From Tenacibaculum finnmarkense genomovar ulcerans (GTDB lineage: Bacteria > Bacteroidota > Bacteroidia > Flavobacteriales > Flavobacteriaceae): DNA of 64,000 bases. Shown here one piece after another: positions 51,157 to 59,825 of this stretch. Below the pieces are notes generated by a model. The model was not told the DNA's origin. It made no database searches and saw nothing but the letters and a program-made list of their open reading frames with translations. Position 1 is the stretch's first letter, and each line of letters begins with the position of its first letter. Location of the stretch: NCBI RefSeq assembly GCF_900239495.1, contig NZ_OENE01000035.1:99509-163508 (forward strand), given 5' to 3'. The position numbers and the translations under genes are program-made.

Positions 51157-52956
51157 ATGGAGGATAAAAAGAATAAAAATATTTTAATATCATTAAAAGA
51201 AGCAGAAGTATTAATTTTTAATCATTACTTATCGATTGAAAAATCAAGATTAGATATAACAAATATAAAAGGTGCTTTAGCTGTTCGTTTATTTATAGAT
51301 AAAGAAAATTTAATAGATTTTGAAGGTAATTATATAATCCTTTTTACATCTGTTAATTTATTTGAAATACCAGAAAAGGACGAAACGTTGTTTAAAAATC
51401 ATTATAAGATACCTAAAGGTTTACTAAAATTAAACAAAAGAAAAGTTAGAGATACTAAAGAAGGTTCTCAAATGAATATTTTACCTAAAGATGATTTTGA
51501 TATAGAAAAGTATCGAAATTTAAGAAATGCTTTATTTGGTGTTTATAATTCGGGCTATTTAATGTCATCAGTAAAGTCTTATAAAGCGACATCAACCAAA
51601 GTACTTCAAGGATTTAATTCTCTTTCTGATTTTAAAAAACAATTTATAAAGGAAGTATTAAAAGAATCTAAATTTCCGTTATTAAAAGTGAAAATAGATA
51701 AATTCGTTACAAATAATTTTTACAGAGTTGTTTGGTGGGGGAAATTTATTGGAGATAATTATTTGTCAAAGATGAATTTAGAAGAAGAAGATGTTAAATC
51801 AGTTAAAGACTGGTTGCGAGGGTTTTTGAATTTTGATGATATCGAACATTTAAATAGGCAACTTTTAGATATTCCAAATGAATTATCAGAAGAAATTGAT
51901 TTTTTATTAGGTTATTATTTTTCGGCAATATATTTGGAACGCTTTAAAGCCGAAGATACTTTTTTTAGGAGATTATATGATTCTTTGAAATATGAAAATA
52001 AAGAGAAGATGTTTTCATGGATTTCTTTTTTCACCTCAATATTTAATCCGAAGTTATCGAGTTTGTATTTTGTAAAATCATTACAAGAAGAAACGTTTAA
52101 ACTGGAGTGTTTAGCATTTGAATTAACTCAAAATAATTTAGAATTCGTATTAAAAAATAAGTATCATATTAATGATAAAAAAATAGCGAAACAGCCTTTA
52201 ATTATTGAATATTTAACATTGAAAGAAGGTGCGACTAAAGTTGAACCACAAATAATTGAGTTAGAAGAAGCGAAAGCTGTTTATGAAAATAATTTATTTA
52301 AAGATAAATGGCAAACAATAGGATTAGAAACATCAGAATTTGAAAGCTCTGATGTTATTGAAAATTCTTGTTATTTTGTTGAAAATAAATTTAATTTAGA
52401 ATTAAATTCTTCAATAAAAAATAAATATATTACTTTTTATATTGATGAAAATTCTAAATCGATAGAAAAATTAAAAGAATTAAAATTTAAAGTAAAGACA
52501 CCTGATAAGCTACTGGATATTTCTAAAAAAGTATTAGTAGGTTTTATTGAACTAGGGGAAACTCCTAAATTATTACATATTTATGAAACATATTTTAGAG
52601 AAAGAATTGTTAATAAATTTGAAAAAATACTATTTGTACTTCTTGTAGATTTAGCTTCGGAAGAATTACAATCGTTAGACTTTAACAAAAAGTTAAAAAG
52701 CAGGGAAGGTGATTTAAAACAACTTTTTGGAGAAAAGGTAGAGCTGGTTGTTAAAAATAAAAGAACAAAAAATGATACAGAAATTAAACGAAGTTTAAGA
52801 AACGTATTAAAAAAATATAACCCCAAGCAAATAGAAGTTATTGATGAAAATTTCGATAATGAACAAGCGTGCTGGTTAATCGATAGTAATCCAGCGTATT
52901 TTATAGAAGATAAAAATAAAAAATATTATTCTTTTTTTAATAATCACACAAAATAG
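51157..52956 (+). CDS. Large protein of unknown function, third gene of the Hsp70/helicase operon
   Basis: The start at 51157 (MEDKKNKNILISLKEAEVLI) gives 599 residues; an in-frame ATG at 51127 would overlap the helicase gene by 17 bases. I recognise no domain. Residues 1-110 look beta/alpha mixed (YIILFTSVNLFEIPEKDETL), the middle is Trp-containing and helical (FYRVVWWGKFIGDNYLSKMN, WLRGFLNFDDIEHLNRQLLD), and the last 150 have an alpha/beta pattern (KILFVLLVDLASEELQ, KKYNPKQIEVIDENFDNEQA, CWLIDSNPAYFI). It is very Lys-, Asn- and Glu-rich with no signal peptide or TM segment, so probably cytoplasmic. It could be the effector or the target-recognising subunit of the operon (inference). It ends 8 bases before the next gene. 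Confidence 0.8.
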   Translation: MEDKKNKNILISLKEAEVLIFNHYLSIEKSRLDITNIKGALAVRLFIDKENLIDFEGNYIILFTSVNLFEIPEKDETLFKNHYKIPKGLLKLNKRKVRDTKEGSQMNILPKDDFDIEKYRNLRNALFGVYNSGYLMSSVKSYKATSTKVLQGFNSLSDFKKQFIKEVLKESKFPLLKVKIDKFVTNNFYRVVWWGKFIGDNYLSKMNLEEEDVKSVKDWLRGFLNFDDIEHLNRQLLDIPNELSEEIDFLLGYYFSAIYLERFKAEDTFFRRLYDSLKYENKEKMFSWISFFTSIFNPKLSSLYFVKSLQEETFKLECLAFELTQNNLEFVLKNKYHINDKKIAKQPLIIEYLTLKEGATKVEPQIIELEEAKAVYENNLFKDKWQTIGLETSEFESSDVIENSCYFVENKFNLELNSSIKNKYITFYIDENSKSIEKLKELKFKVKTPDKLLDISKKVLVGFIELGETPKLLHIYETYFRERIVNKFEKILFVLLVDLASEELQSLDFNKKLKSREGDLKQLFGEKVELVVKNKRTKNDTEIKRSLRNVLKKYNPKQIEVIDENFDNEQACWLIDSNPAYFIEDKNKKYYSFFNNHTK

Positions 52957-52964
52957 CCGCCATT

Positions 52965-53729
52965 TTGAATCCAAATGAATTAAAAGAGTTTTTAGACGCA
53001 AAAGTACAGCAATATAATAGTTTTGACTTTATTGCCCCCGATCCAATTTCGATTCCACACAAATTTTCTGTGAAAGAAGATATTGAAATTTCGGGTTTTT
53101 TGGCAGCAACAATTGCTTGGGGAAATAGGAAAAGTATCTTAAAAAACGCCAATAAAATGATGGATTTGCTAGGAAATTCGCCCTACGATTTTGTAATGAA
53201 TCATCAAGAACATCATTTAGAAAACTTAGATGGTTTTGTGCATAGAACTTTTAATGCTATCGATTTTTCACATTTTATAAAGGCGTTAAAACATATTTAT
53301 ACGCATCATAATGGCTTAGAAAATATTTTCAATAAACACGCTTCCAAAGATTCTTTACAACCTGCAATTCATGAATTGAAAAAGATATTCTTTGAAATAG
53401 AACACCCAAGCAGAACTACAAAACACGTATCTGATCCGTATAAAAAATCAGCATGTAAAAGAATTAATATGTGGCTTAGGTGGATGATAAGAAATGACAA
53501 TACAGGCGTAGATTTTGGTCTTTGGAAAAATATATCACCCGCCATTTTGTCGTGTCCGTTAGATGTTCATTCTGGGAATGTTGGGCGTAAATTGGGTCTT
53601 TTAACGAGAAAACAAAACGATGCCAAAGCGTTGTTAGAGCTAGATACTTCGCTTAGAAAACTAGACAGCCAAGACCCTGTAAAATATGATTTTGCGTTAT
53701 TTGGCTTGGGAGTTTTTGAGAAGTTTTAA
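52965..53729 (+). CDS. TIGR02757 family protein (conserved Bacteroidota protein of unknown function)
   Basis: A 254-residue protein. The N-terminus NPNELKEFLDAKVQQYNSFD, followed by DPISIPHKFSVKEDIEISGF and LAATIAWGNRKSILKNANKM, is characteristic of the TIGR02757 family, as is CPLDVHSGNVGRKLGLL and the end VKYDFALFGLGVFE. The family looks helix-hairpin-helix glycosylase-like in its general layout, but its function is not established. No ATG fits: the family start position is a TTG at 52965, the next in-frame Met being at residue 65. The TTG lies 8 bases after the three-gene operon, so translation may be coupled to it. Confidence 0.88.
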   Translation: MNPNELKEFLDAKVQQYNSFDFIAPDPISIPHKFSVKEDIEISGFLAATIAWGNRKSILKNANKMMDLLGNSPYDFVMNHQEHHLENLDGFVHRTFNAIDFSHFIKALKHIYTHHNGLENIFNKHASKDSLQPAIHELKKIFFEIEHPSRTTKHVSDPYKKSACKRINMWLRWMIRNDNTGVDFGLWKNISPAILSCPLDVHSGNVGRKLGLLTRKQNDAKALLELDTSLRKLDSQDPVKYDFALFGLGVFEKF

Positions 53730-53736
53730 GGAGTTT

Positions 53737-54945
53737 TTATCCTTTTTCATTCAGATAATCAGCAACAAAAACGCCCATACTAAAACAAGCTTGCAATAAA
53801 TAACCACCCGTTGGAGCGTTCCAATCGAGCATTTCGCCGATGCAAAACGTGTTTTTAAGGTTTTTAAGCTCAAAATTTTCAGCAACCTGTTCTAAAGAAA
53901 CGCCGCCAGTTGTAGAAATCGCTTCATTTAACGGCGCAGAATCTTCTATAATAAGCGGCAAGGACTTTATTTTTTGTGCTAACATATTTTTATCAAGATA
54001 TTCCTCTTTCGTTAAAAAGGACTTTAATAAATCAATTTGAACAGGGCTTAATTTTAAAACTTTTTTAAGAATATCAGTAATGCTATAATTCGATGTGTTT
54101 ATTTTTTTGAAGATTTCATCTAAACTAAACATCGGTTTTAAATCTAGATAAATACTTGCTTTGTTATTGGCTGAAAGTTGCGATTGTATTTCTGGGCTTA
54201 ACGCATAAATAGCATTTCCTTCCAAGCCAAATTTTGTAATTACAAGCTCTCCTTTTTGGGTTTTATCGAAACAAGAAAGAGCAATGTTTTTTAAAGGTTT
54301 TCCTTCATTTTTTAAAATAAAATCAGGTTTCCATGCAATTTTATAAGCACAGTTTGAAGGCAAAAAAGGACGTGTTTTAATGCTTTTATCCTCAAAAATA
54401 GGCAACCAATTACCATCAGAACCTGTAATTTTCCAACTTCCGCCTCCCATTGAAAAAATAGTATAATCGGCTGAAATAATAGTATTTTTATTTTCTGTAT
54501 TATTTTGATGTTCAAAAATCAAATCATTATCAGAAGTCCAACCCTTCCACTTGTAATCACATAAAAAACGAACGTCTTTATCCGAAGAAAATTGTTTGAT
54601 TTTTGATAAAACACTAATCGGTTTGATGCCTTTTTCAGGGTAAATTCGGTTGCTACTTCCCTTAAAAGTTGGGATATCTAATTTCAATAACCAAGCCTGT
54701 AAATCATCATTTGAAAAATTTAATAAGGCATTTTTCAAGAAATAATCAGGCGTATATCTGTCAATCATTTTATGAATACCTTCGCCGTGGCTAAGATTAA
54801 AACCGCCATCACCAGCGACTAAAAATTTGCGTCCTACCGATTTTTTTTGCTCATAAATAGTAACGTCAAATTTTTTGGTATCTAAAAATGCACTAGCAAA
54901 AAGTGCCGCCGCGCCACCGCCAATAATGGCTATTGATTTCTTCAT
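53737..54945 (-). CDS. NAD(P)/FAD-dependent oxidoreductase, HI0933 family
   Basis: A 402-residue flavoprotein of the HI0933/YhiN family. The N-terminal dinucleotide motif is AIIGGGAAALFASAFLD, followed by VGRKFLVAGDGGFNLSHGEG (family signature near GNGRCN), the RIYPEKG motif, FSMGGGSWKITGSDGNWLPI, and the C-terminal TTGGVSLEQVAENFELKNLK and CIGEMLDWNAPTGGYLLQAC. The reaction is unknown. It converges with the TIGR02757-type gene (7 bases between stops) and is divergent from the aquaporin gene. Confidence 0.93.
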   Translation of the reverse strand: MKKSIAIIGGGAAALFASAFLDTKKFDVTIYEQKKSVGRKFLVAGDGGFNLSHGEGIHKMIDRYTPDYFLKNALLNFSNDDLQAWLLKLDIPTFKGSSNRIYPEKGIKPISVLSKIKQFSSDKDVRFLCDYKWKGWTSDNDLIFEHQNNTENKNTIISADYTIFSMGGGSWKITGSDGNWLPIFEDKSIKTRPFLPSNCAYKIAWKPDFILKNEGKPLKNIALSCFDKTQKGELVITKFGLEGNAIYALSPEIQSQLSANNKASIYLDLKPMFSLDEIFKKINTSNYSITDILKKVLKLSPVQIDLLKSFLTKEEYLDKNMLAQKIKSLPLIIEDSAPLNEAISTTGGVSLEQVAENFELKNLKNTFCIGEMLDWNAPTGGYLLQACFSMGVFVADYLNEKG

Positions 54946-55104
54946 TTTGCAAAATTACTATTTGTTTATTAAAAGATTCCTATAAATGTAAAAAATCAAA
55001 GGAAGTCGGTTTTTATCAGCCAATATTTATCAGCCAAAATTTAGTTGTTAAAAAGGTAAAATAAATATCAAATAAATATGAAATATTTAGCTCATATTTG
55101 CAAA

Positions 55105-55746
55105 ATGAAGAAAAAATATATTTCAGAATTAATAGGAACTTTTGCGTTAATTTTCTGCGGAACAGGAGCAATGACGGTAAATGAAATTACCGGCGGAACA
55201 GATTTAACCCATACGGGCGTTGCCATAACTTGGGGGTTAATAGTAATGGCGATGATTTATGCTTTTGGCGAAATTTCGGGCGCACATTTTAATCCTGCGG
55301 TCACTATTGCTTTCGCTTTTGCTAAAAAATTTCCGTGGAAAGAAGTTCCAAAGTATATTGTTTTTCAATTAATACGAGCAATATTAGCAAGCTGTATGCT
55401 CTGTGTTTTATTTCCTGAAAGTGAATATTTTGGGGCAACAATACCATCAATTGTACCGTGGCGCGCATTTATTTTAGAGCTTTTATTAACCTTCTTTTTA
55501 ATGCTAACCATTATCAATGTTTCGTCAGGAAGCAAGGAAGTTGGGGTAATGGCAGGAATCGCAATTGGAGGCGTAGTTTTACTAGAAGCCATGTTTGCAG
55601 GACCGATGACAAAAGCATCCATGAACCCAGTACGTTCAATTGCTCCCGCTTTAATTTCAGGACATTTAGAGCATTTGTGGCTGTATATTTTAGCCCCTAT
55701 TTTAGGCGCGATATTAGCTGTCTTTTCTTGGAAATTAGTCAAGTAA
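55105..55746 (+). CDS. Aquaporin family (MIP) channel
   Basis: A 213-residue polytopic protein with six predicted TM helices. The start at 55105 (MKKKYISELIGTFALIFCGT) is chosen over an ATG nine codons upstream because it matches the usual MIP N-terminus. The first half-helix motif is NPA (GAHFNPAVTIAF). The second reads N-P-V-R (KASMNPVRSIAPAL) instead of NPA-R, keeping the selectivity-filter Arg. It could pass water, glycerol or small neutral solutes. It is monocistronic, converging with gldG across a dispersed repeat. Confidence 0.93.
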   Translation: MKKKYISELIGTFALIFCGTGAMTVNEITGGTDLTHTGVAITWGLIVMAMIYAFGEISGAHFNPAVTIAFAFAKKFPWKEVPKYIVFQLIRAILASCMLCVLFPESEYFGATIPSIVPWRAFILELLLTFFLMLTIINVSSGSKEVGVMAGIAIGGVVLLEAMFAGPMTKASMNPVRSIAPALISGHLEHLWLYILAPILGAILAVFSWKLVK

Positions 55747-55761
55747 TTTCCTTTTTTATTA

Positions 55762-55847
55762 GAAGCTATTTCCCGCTTTTCGCACTCGCTCTTTTTTTGA
55801 AGAAAAATCAAAAAAAGGAGCTCAAACAATTGCTACAATCGGGGCTA
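55762..55847 (-). repeat. Dispersed 90-bp hairpin element, copy B
   Basis: Reads GAAGCTATTTCCCGCTTTTC, GCACTCGCTCTTTTTTTGA, an A-rich middle, GGAGCTCAAACAATTGCTAC and AATCGGGGCTAG. It is the inverted counterpart of copy A (45751-45843). It separates the converging aquaporin and gldG genes and could act as a terminator for both. Confidence 0.8.
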
Positions 55848-55876
55848 GGGTTTTGTGCTTATTTTGAAGATATTGC

Positions 55877-57520
55877 CTAATTTTCATATTTTTTCTTCCT
55901 AAAATAACGAAATCCAAAACCGAATAAAGCAAGTAAAATTAACGGAACACCGATATTTATAAATTGCCAAAAACGTTTTTGAGTGTAGGCTTTTTGTTTG
56001 TCTAATAAATGAATAGCAATCGATTTATTTCGCAAATTAATTAAACCAGTATCGTCTAGTAAGTAATCAATGGTGTTTATTAAAAATTCTTTGTTTCCAA
56101 AGTGTTCACCAGTCCATTTATCTAAGGCTAAATCGTGTGGTTTTCCTTTTAAAATTTGATTTCTAGCCACATCACCATCGGCAATAACAACCATTTTATT
56201 TGCAGTGCTTTTAGCTTTAAAAAGTGGTGTGTTAAATGGTTTTGTTCTGTTTTTATATGCCGAATTAAAATCGCCTTCTAATAAAACAGCTAACAATTGT
56301 GGTCCGCTATTGTATTGTTTTTCTTTTGGCTGTTTGGCAATACTTTGTAATTCAACAAAATTAGGCGTTCCTATCTTTTTTGTTAATACAGAAGTAACAA
56401 ATAAGGGTGTTTTTTTGATGCCTCCTTTTAAGGTATCTATTTGTGTGGTAAAACGAAAACGAACAGGAGCAATGTTTTTGGTAATCGGGTGGTTTGGGTT
56501 TGGGTTTACCAGCGGATGATAAAACCAATTTAAGTGTTTAAACTGTGCCTGATTTCCTCTATTTCCTGTTGCTAACGGAATTTTAGCCGAATACAAATCT
56601 TGAATTAATGTGTTATTAACACGAACTTGATAGCTAAATAATAGGTCTGTTAGGTTTAAATCACGTGGAAAAGCGAGCATTTTTCCATTATTATACAGGC
56701 TGTCGGTATCGGCATAATTGGTGTCAAGCATCCAAAGAGTTTTACCGCCATTGCTAATAAACTGATCGAGTGTAAATTTTTCTTGTTCGGTAAATTTTTG
56801 GGTAGGTTTTGCAATAATTGCTAAATCATAGTTGGTTAAATCACTAAGTGTTTGCTGAGGGTTTTTAGCCACACTGTCTAAAGTAAATTTTGCCAAACGA
56901 TATTTTTTACCAACTTCTGTCAATAAACTATATACATCGATATCTTCTAATTCGCCATTACCAGCAATTACGGCGATTTTTTGTTTTTGATTTGTTGTAA
57001 TATTGTTTATCGCATTTGCAAAAGAATATTCTAGTTTTTCAATGGCATTTTGTAGCTGTTTTTCTTGTGTTTTTGCTATAGTATTTGGTAATAAAGAAAC
57101 CAATTCAGTTTTTTGTCCGCTGCTAATTTCTGCCCAAGGAAAAATAATAGCTTCCGACAATTTCCCGTCTTCTTCGACAGTTAATTGACTAGGCATCATG
57201 CCTTTTTTTATTAGTTTTTCACGAATATGAATCGGGTTGATAAATCGAAATTGAACGTTTGAATTTAGGGCTTTTAATTCTTCTAAAAACTGACGTGTTT
57301 CGGTTTGTAAGCGCTTAAATTCTGCAGGGAAATCGCCCTCTAAATAAACGTTAATAAAAATAGTGTTTTCTAATTTATCCAATAGATTAATACTGGTTTT
57401 AGAAATCGTATAACGGTTGTCTTGTGTTAAATCGAAGCGTTTGTAAACGGAGTTTGAAAGGTAATTTATCAATAATAATCCGAAGAAAGCAAGGGCGCTA
57501 TATTGTAGCTTTTTATTCAT
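55877..57520 (-). CDS. gldG: Gliding motility ABC transporter auxiliary protein GldG
   Basis: A 547-residue protein with an N-terminal TM (LQYSALAFFGLLLINYLSNS), a large extracytoplasmic ABC_transp_aux-type domain (RFDLTQDNRYTISKTSINLL, INVYLEGDFPAEFKRLQTET, ISNGGKTLWMLDTN, TGEHFGNKEFLINTIDYLLD) and a C-terminal TM (INIGVPLILLALFGFGFRYF) with a KKKYEN tail. This is the GldG architecture. With GldF and the ATPase GldA it forms an ABC transporter needed for gliding in some Bacteroidota; gldA is not in the window. It overlaps gldF by 8 bases. Confidence 0.95.
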   Translation of the reverse strand: MNKKLQYSALAFFGLLLINYLSNSVYKRFDLTQDNRYTISKTSINLLDKLENTIFINVYLEGDFPAEFKRLQTETRQFLEELKALNSNVQFRFINPIHIREKLIKKGMMPSQLTVEEDGKLSEAIIFPWAEISSGQKTELVSLLPNTIAKTQEKQLQNAIEKLEYSFANAINNITTNQKQKIAVIAGNGELEDIDVYSLLTEVGKKYRLAKFTLDSVAKNPQQTLSDLTNYDLAIIAKPTQKFTEQEKFTLDQFISNGGKTLWMLDTNYADTDSLYNNGKMLAFPRDLNLTDLLFSYQVRVNNTLIQDLYSAKIPLATGNRGNQAQFKHLNWFYHPLVNPNPNHPITKNIAPVRFRFTTQIDTLKGGIKKTPLFVTSVLTKKIGTPNFVELQSIAKQPKEKQYNSGPQLLAVLLEGDFNSAYKNRTKPFNTPLFKAKSTANKMVVIADGDVARNQILKGKPHDLALDKWTGEHFGNKEFLINTIDYLLDDTGLINLRNKSIAIHLLDKQKAYTQKRFWQFINIGVPLILLALFGFGFRYFRKKKYEN

Positions 57521-58232
57521 TTTTTAACTGTTGTTTGGTCATCAATAAAAAGAAAAAAGTAAGGCTGATAAAATAAATAATATCGCGGGTATCTACAACG
57601 CCACGGCTAATACTTTTAAAATGTTCGTACATTCCAAATTGTTGTAGCGTATATCCTGAATTTCCAAAAGAAGAACTTAAAGAGTCAAATCCGTAGAACA
57701 AAATAAAGCTGATAAAAATACTTAAAATAAAAGCGACAATTTGATTTTTAGAAAGCGTAGAGGTAAATAAACCAATTGCGGTATAAGTTGCGGCTAAAAA
57801 AAGAACGCCTAAATACGAACCAATAGTACTGCCAATATCTAGGTTACCAATAGGGTTTCCAAGTGTGTAAACGGTGTAAACGTAGGTTAATGTTGGTGCT
57901 AAAGCAATGCAAACTAATACCAAGCAGGCTAAAAATTTCCCGACAACAATTTGCCAATCGGTTACTGGTTTTGTTCTTAATAACTCAATAGTTCCACTGT
58001 TAAATTCATCAGCAAAACTTTTCATGGTAATGGCAGGAATCAAAAATAAAAATAACCAAGGTGTTAAATAAAAGAACGAACTGATATCTGAAAAACCAGC
58101 ATTTAAAATATTAAAATCATCTTTGAAAACCCATAAAAACAAGCCGTTTACAAGTAAAAATACCCCAATAACTAAATACGCTATTGAGGATGAAAAAAAT
58201 GAATTAATTTCTTTTTTTAGTATTGAATACAT
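57513..58232 (-). CDS. gldF: Gliding motility ABC transporter permease GldF
   Basis: A 239-residue ABC-2 type permease with about six TM segments. It begins MYSILKKEINSFFSSSIAYL, and has the characteristic WLFLFLIPAITMKSFADEFN and SGTIELLRTKPVTDWQIVVG segment. The gene overlaps gldG by 8 bases and the upstream GNAT gene by 1 base, so the three are translationally coupled. Confidence 0.95.
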   Translation of the reverse strand: MYSILKKEINSFFSSSIAYLVIGVFLLVNGLFLWVFKDDFNILNAGFSDISSFFYLTPWLFLFLIPAITMKSFADEFNSGTIELLRTKPVTDWQIVVGKFLACLVLVCIALAPTLTYVYTVYTLGNPIGNLDIGSTIGSYLGVLFLAATYTAIGLFTSTLSKNQIVAFILSIFISFILFYGFDSLSSSFGNSGYTLQQFGMYEHFKSISRGVVDTRDIIYFISLTFFFLLMTKQQLKNE

Positions 58233-58762
58233 TATTCTTGGTTTATGTCAAGACGAAAAATATGATTGTCTTCCGGTAAATTTTGGCTAGCTTCTTGTAA
58301 AGTAAATTGATTTTTTTCTAATAACGCTATCGCATCAGAATTATTTTGATGGGTAATGGCATCAATAGTTTTTAATTCGGCAGTTAATTGTGTAAACGCT
58401 AAAATAGTTTTCATGCTTTGATCCATAAAACCTTCTTTTTGATAATCAGGCATTAATTCATAGCTTATTTTTGCCGAATTATCTTCCGAATTTATATCAT
58501 AAAGATTAATTGAGCCAATAATTTTGGCACTTTCTTGCAATTCAATTGCCCAAAAAATACCGTTTTGAGTTTCAAAATTATCTAAACAAGCTTGAATAAA
58601 AGCATCAGCATCATTTAAATTTTTAGGGGTTTCTCTTGTAATTAATTTGTTAATTTCTTTGTTAGAACGCAATTTAAAAATAGCTCTTTTATCGTTAAAA
58701 GATACTTGGCGTAATGTTAATCTTTCTGTAGAAAGTTTTGGGAAAATTGTGGGGTAATTCAT
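58232..58762 (-). CDS. GNAT family N-acetyltransferase
   Basis: A 176-residue RimJ/RimL-type acetyltransferase. Segments are KLSTERLTLRQVSFNDKRAI, WAIELQESAKIIGSINLYDI, the acetyl-CoA motif AKISYELMPDYQKEGFMDQS and AITHQNNSDAIALLEKNQF. The P-loop-like Q/RxxGxG/A motif is degenerate (Y-Q-K-E-G-F-M). Substrate unknown. It is co-transcribed between the SAM hydrolase gene (74 bases upstream) and gldF (1-base overlap), a gene order I associate with flavobacterial genomes. Confidence 0.9.
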   Translation of the reverse strand: MNYPTIFPKLSTERLTLRQVSFNDKRAIFKLRSNKEINKLITRETPKNLNDADAFIQACLDNFETQNGIFWAIELQESAKIIGSINLYDINSEDNSAKISYELMPDYQKEGFMDQSMKTILAFTQLTAELKTIDAITHQNNSDAIALLEKNQFTLQEASQNLPEDNHIFRLDINQE

Positions 58763-58836
58763 TAGTGTAAACGTCTGGTTTTATTAATACTCTAAGTTTA
58801 GAGGTTTGTTATTGAAAATTAGCTAAAAAGTTTTTT

Positions 58837-59700
58837 TTAGTTTTCGGTGGTAAATTTAGCTGAAGGAATTGCATCAAATTCAACAGTAATGCTGTCTCGG
58901 TATCCTAAGCCTAATAGGGTAGAGGCTCCTCCAACAGTATTTAAGTTGCTTCTGTAAATGGCAATTTCTAAAAACCCTGACGAATTAAAAATGGCTAATT
59001 TTTCGCCGTCATTATTTCTTTTTTCTTTCGGAATTGCATAGTCTACAATTTCGTTATAGCGTTTGTAAATTTTAGTAAAGGTATAGCGCTTGGCTGTAAT
59101 AATAAAATTTCGCCCTTTTCCTACGGATTTAAATAGTTTTTTATCAATATTGGTAATTACATTCCCATAATTATCGGTATAAATAACTCCGCCACTAATA
59201 ATAGTTTGTTGCTTATTTACGGTTGTTTTTATTTCAACACTATTTTTATAGACATCAATTTCTTTTCCAATAACATTTAAGCTACCTCCACGTGCAATGT
59301 GTGAGGCAACTTGCACAAAAACATCGAGCACCGGAAAACTAGTTTCAATATGATTGTGAATGTTTATTTCAACAATTTTTGTGGGTTTTATATCTGAAGT
59401 AATCATTGAAATAATGCCGTTGTCAGGGCAAATAAAGTAATGATTGTCTAATTCAATAGCGATATGCTTATTTTCGGCACTTAATTCAGAATCGACACCA
59501 ATAATATGTATTGTTTTGTCAGGGAAGCTTTTATAGGTGTTTCTTAAAATATAAGCAGTTTCTGTAATGTTAAAAGGGGTAATATGATGTGTGATATCAA
59601 CAATTTTCACCTCGGGTAACTCACTATAAATAGCTCCTTTAACGGCACTTACAAAGTGGTCTTTTATTCCAAAATCGGTGGTTAAAGTAATTAGAGACAT
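58837..59700 (-). CDS. S-adenosyl-L-methionine hydrolase (adenosine-forming), DUF62 family
   Basis: A 287-residue protein of the SAM hydroxide adenosyltransferase family, related to fluorinase and chlorinase. It begins MSLITLTTDFGIKDHFVSAV, with the conserved Asp, then VDITHHITPFNITETAYILR, ICPDNGIISMI and GGVIYTDNYGNVITNI, all family landmarks. It splits SAM to adenosine and methionine; the halogenases have an extra loop that I do not see here. It is the first gene of the gldFG unit and divergent from phoH. Confidence 0.9.
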   Translation of the reverse strand: MSLITLTTDFGIKDHFVSAVKGAIYSELPEVKIVDITHHITPFNITETAYILRNTYKSFPDKTIHIIGVDSELSAENKHIAIELDNHYFICPDNGIISMITSDIKPTKIVEINIHNHIETSFPVLDVFVQVASHIARGGSLNVIGKEIDVYKNSVEIKTTVNKQQTIISGGVIYTDNYGNVITNIDKKLFKSVGKGRNFIITAKRYTFTKIYKRYNEIVDYAIPKEKRNNDGEKLAIFNSSGFLEIAIYRSNLNTVGGASTLLGLGYRDSITVEFDAIPSAKFTTEN

Positions 59701-59825
59701 TAAATATAACTGCGTATTAATTATTTGTTAAGTAGTGTACTTTAAAATAGTACCTTAAATTTTATGGCAAAATTACATAATTCAATAAAAATAATCATTA
59801 TTTTTAAACTGAATAATATTAAAAC

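Noticed and set aside
55365..55829. 154-residue minus-strand reading frame
   Set aside because: Antisense shadow of the aquaporin gene plus repeat B.
55458..55880. 140-residue plus-strand reading frame overlapping the end of the aquaporin gene
   Set aside because: It is an out-of-frame shadow of the aquaporin gene that runs on through the dispersed repeat; no coding signature.
58837..59700. Fluorinase or chlorinase
   Set aside because: It matches the common DUF62 SAM hydrolase pattern, and no halogenase-specific loop was seen.
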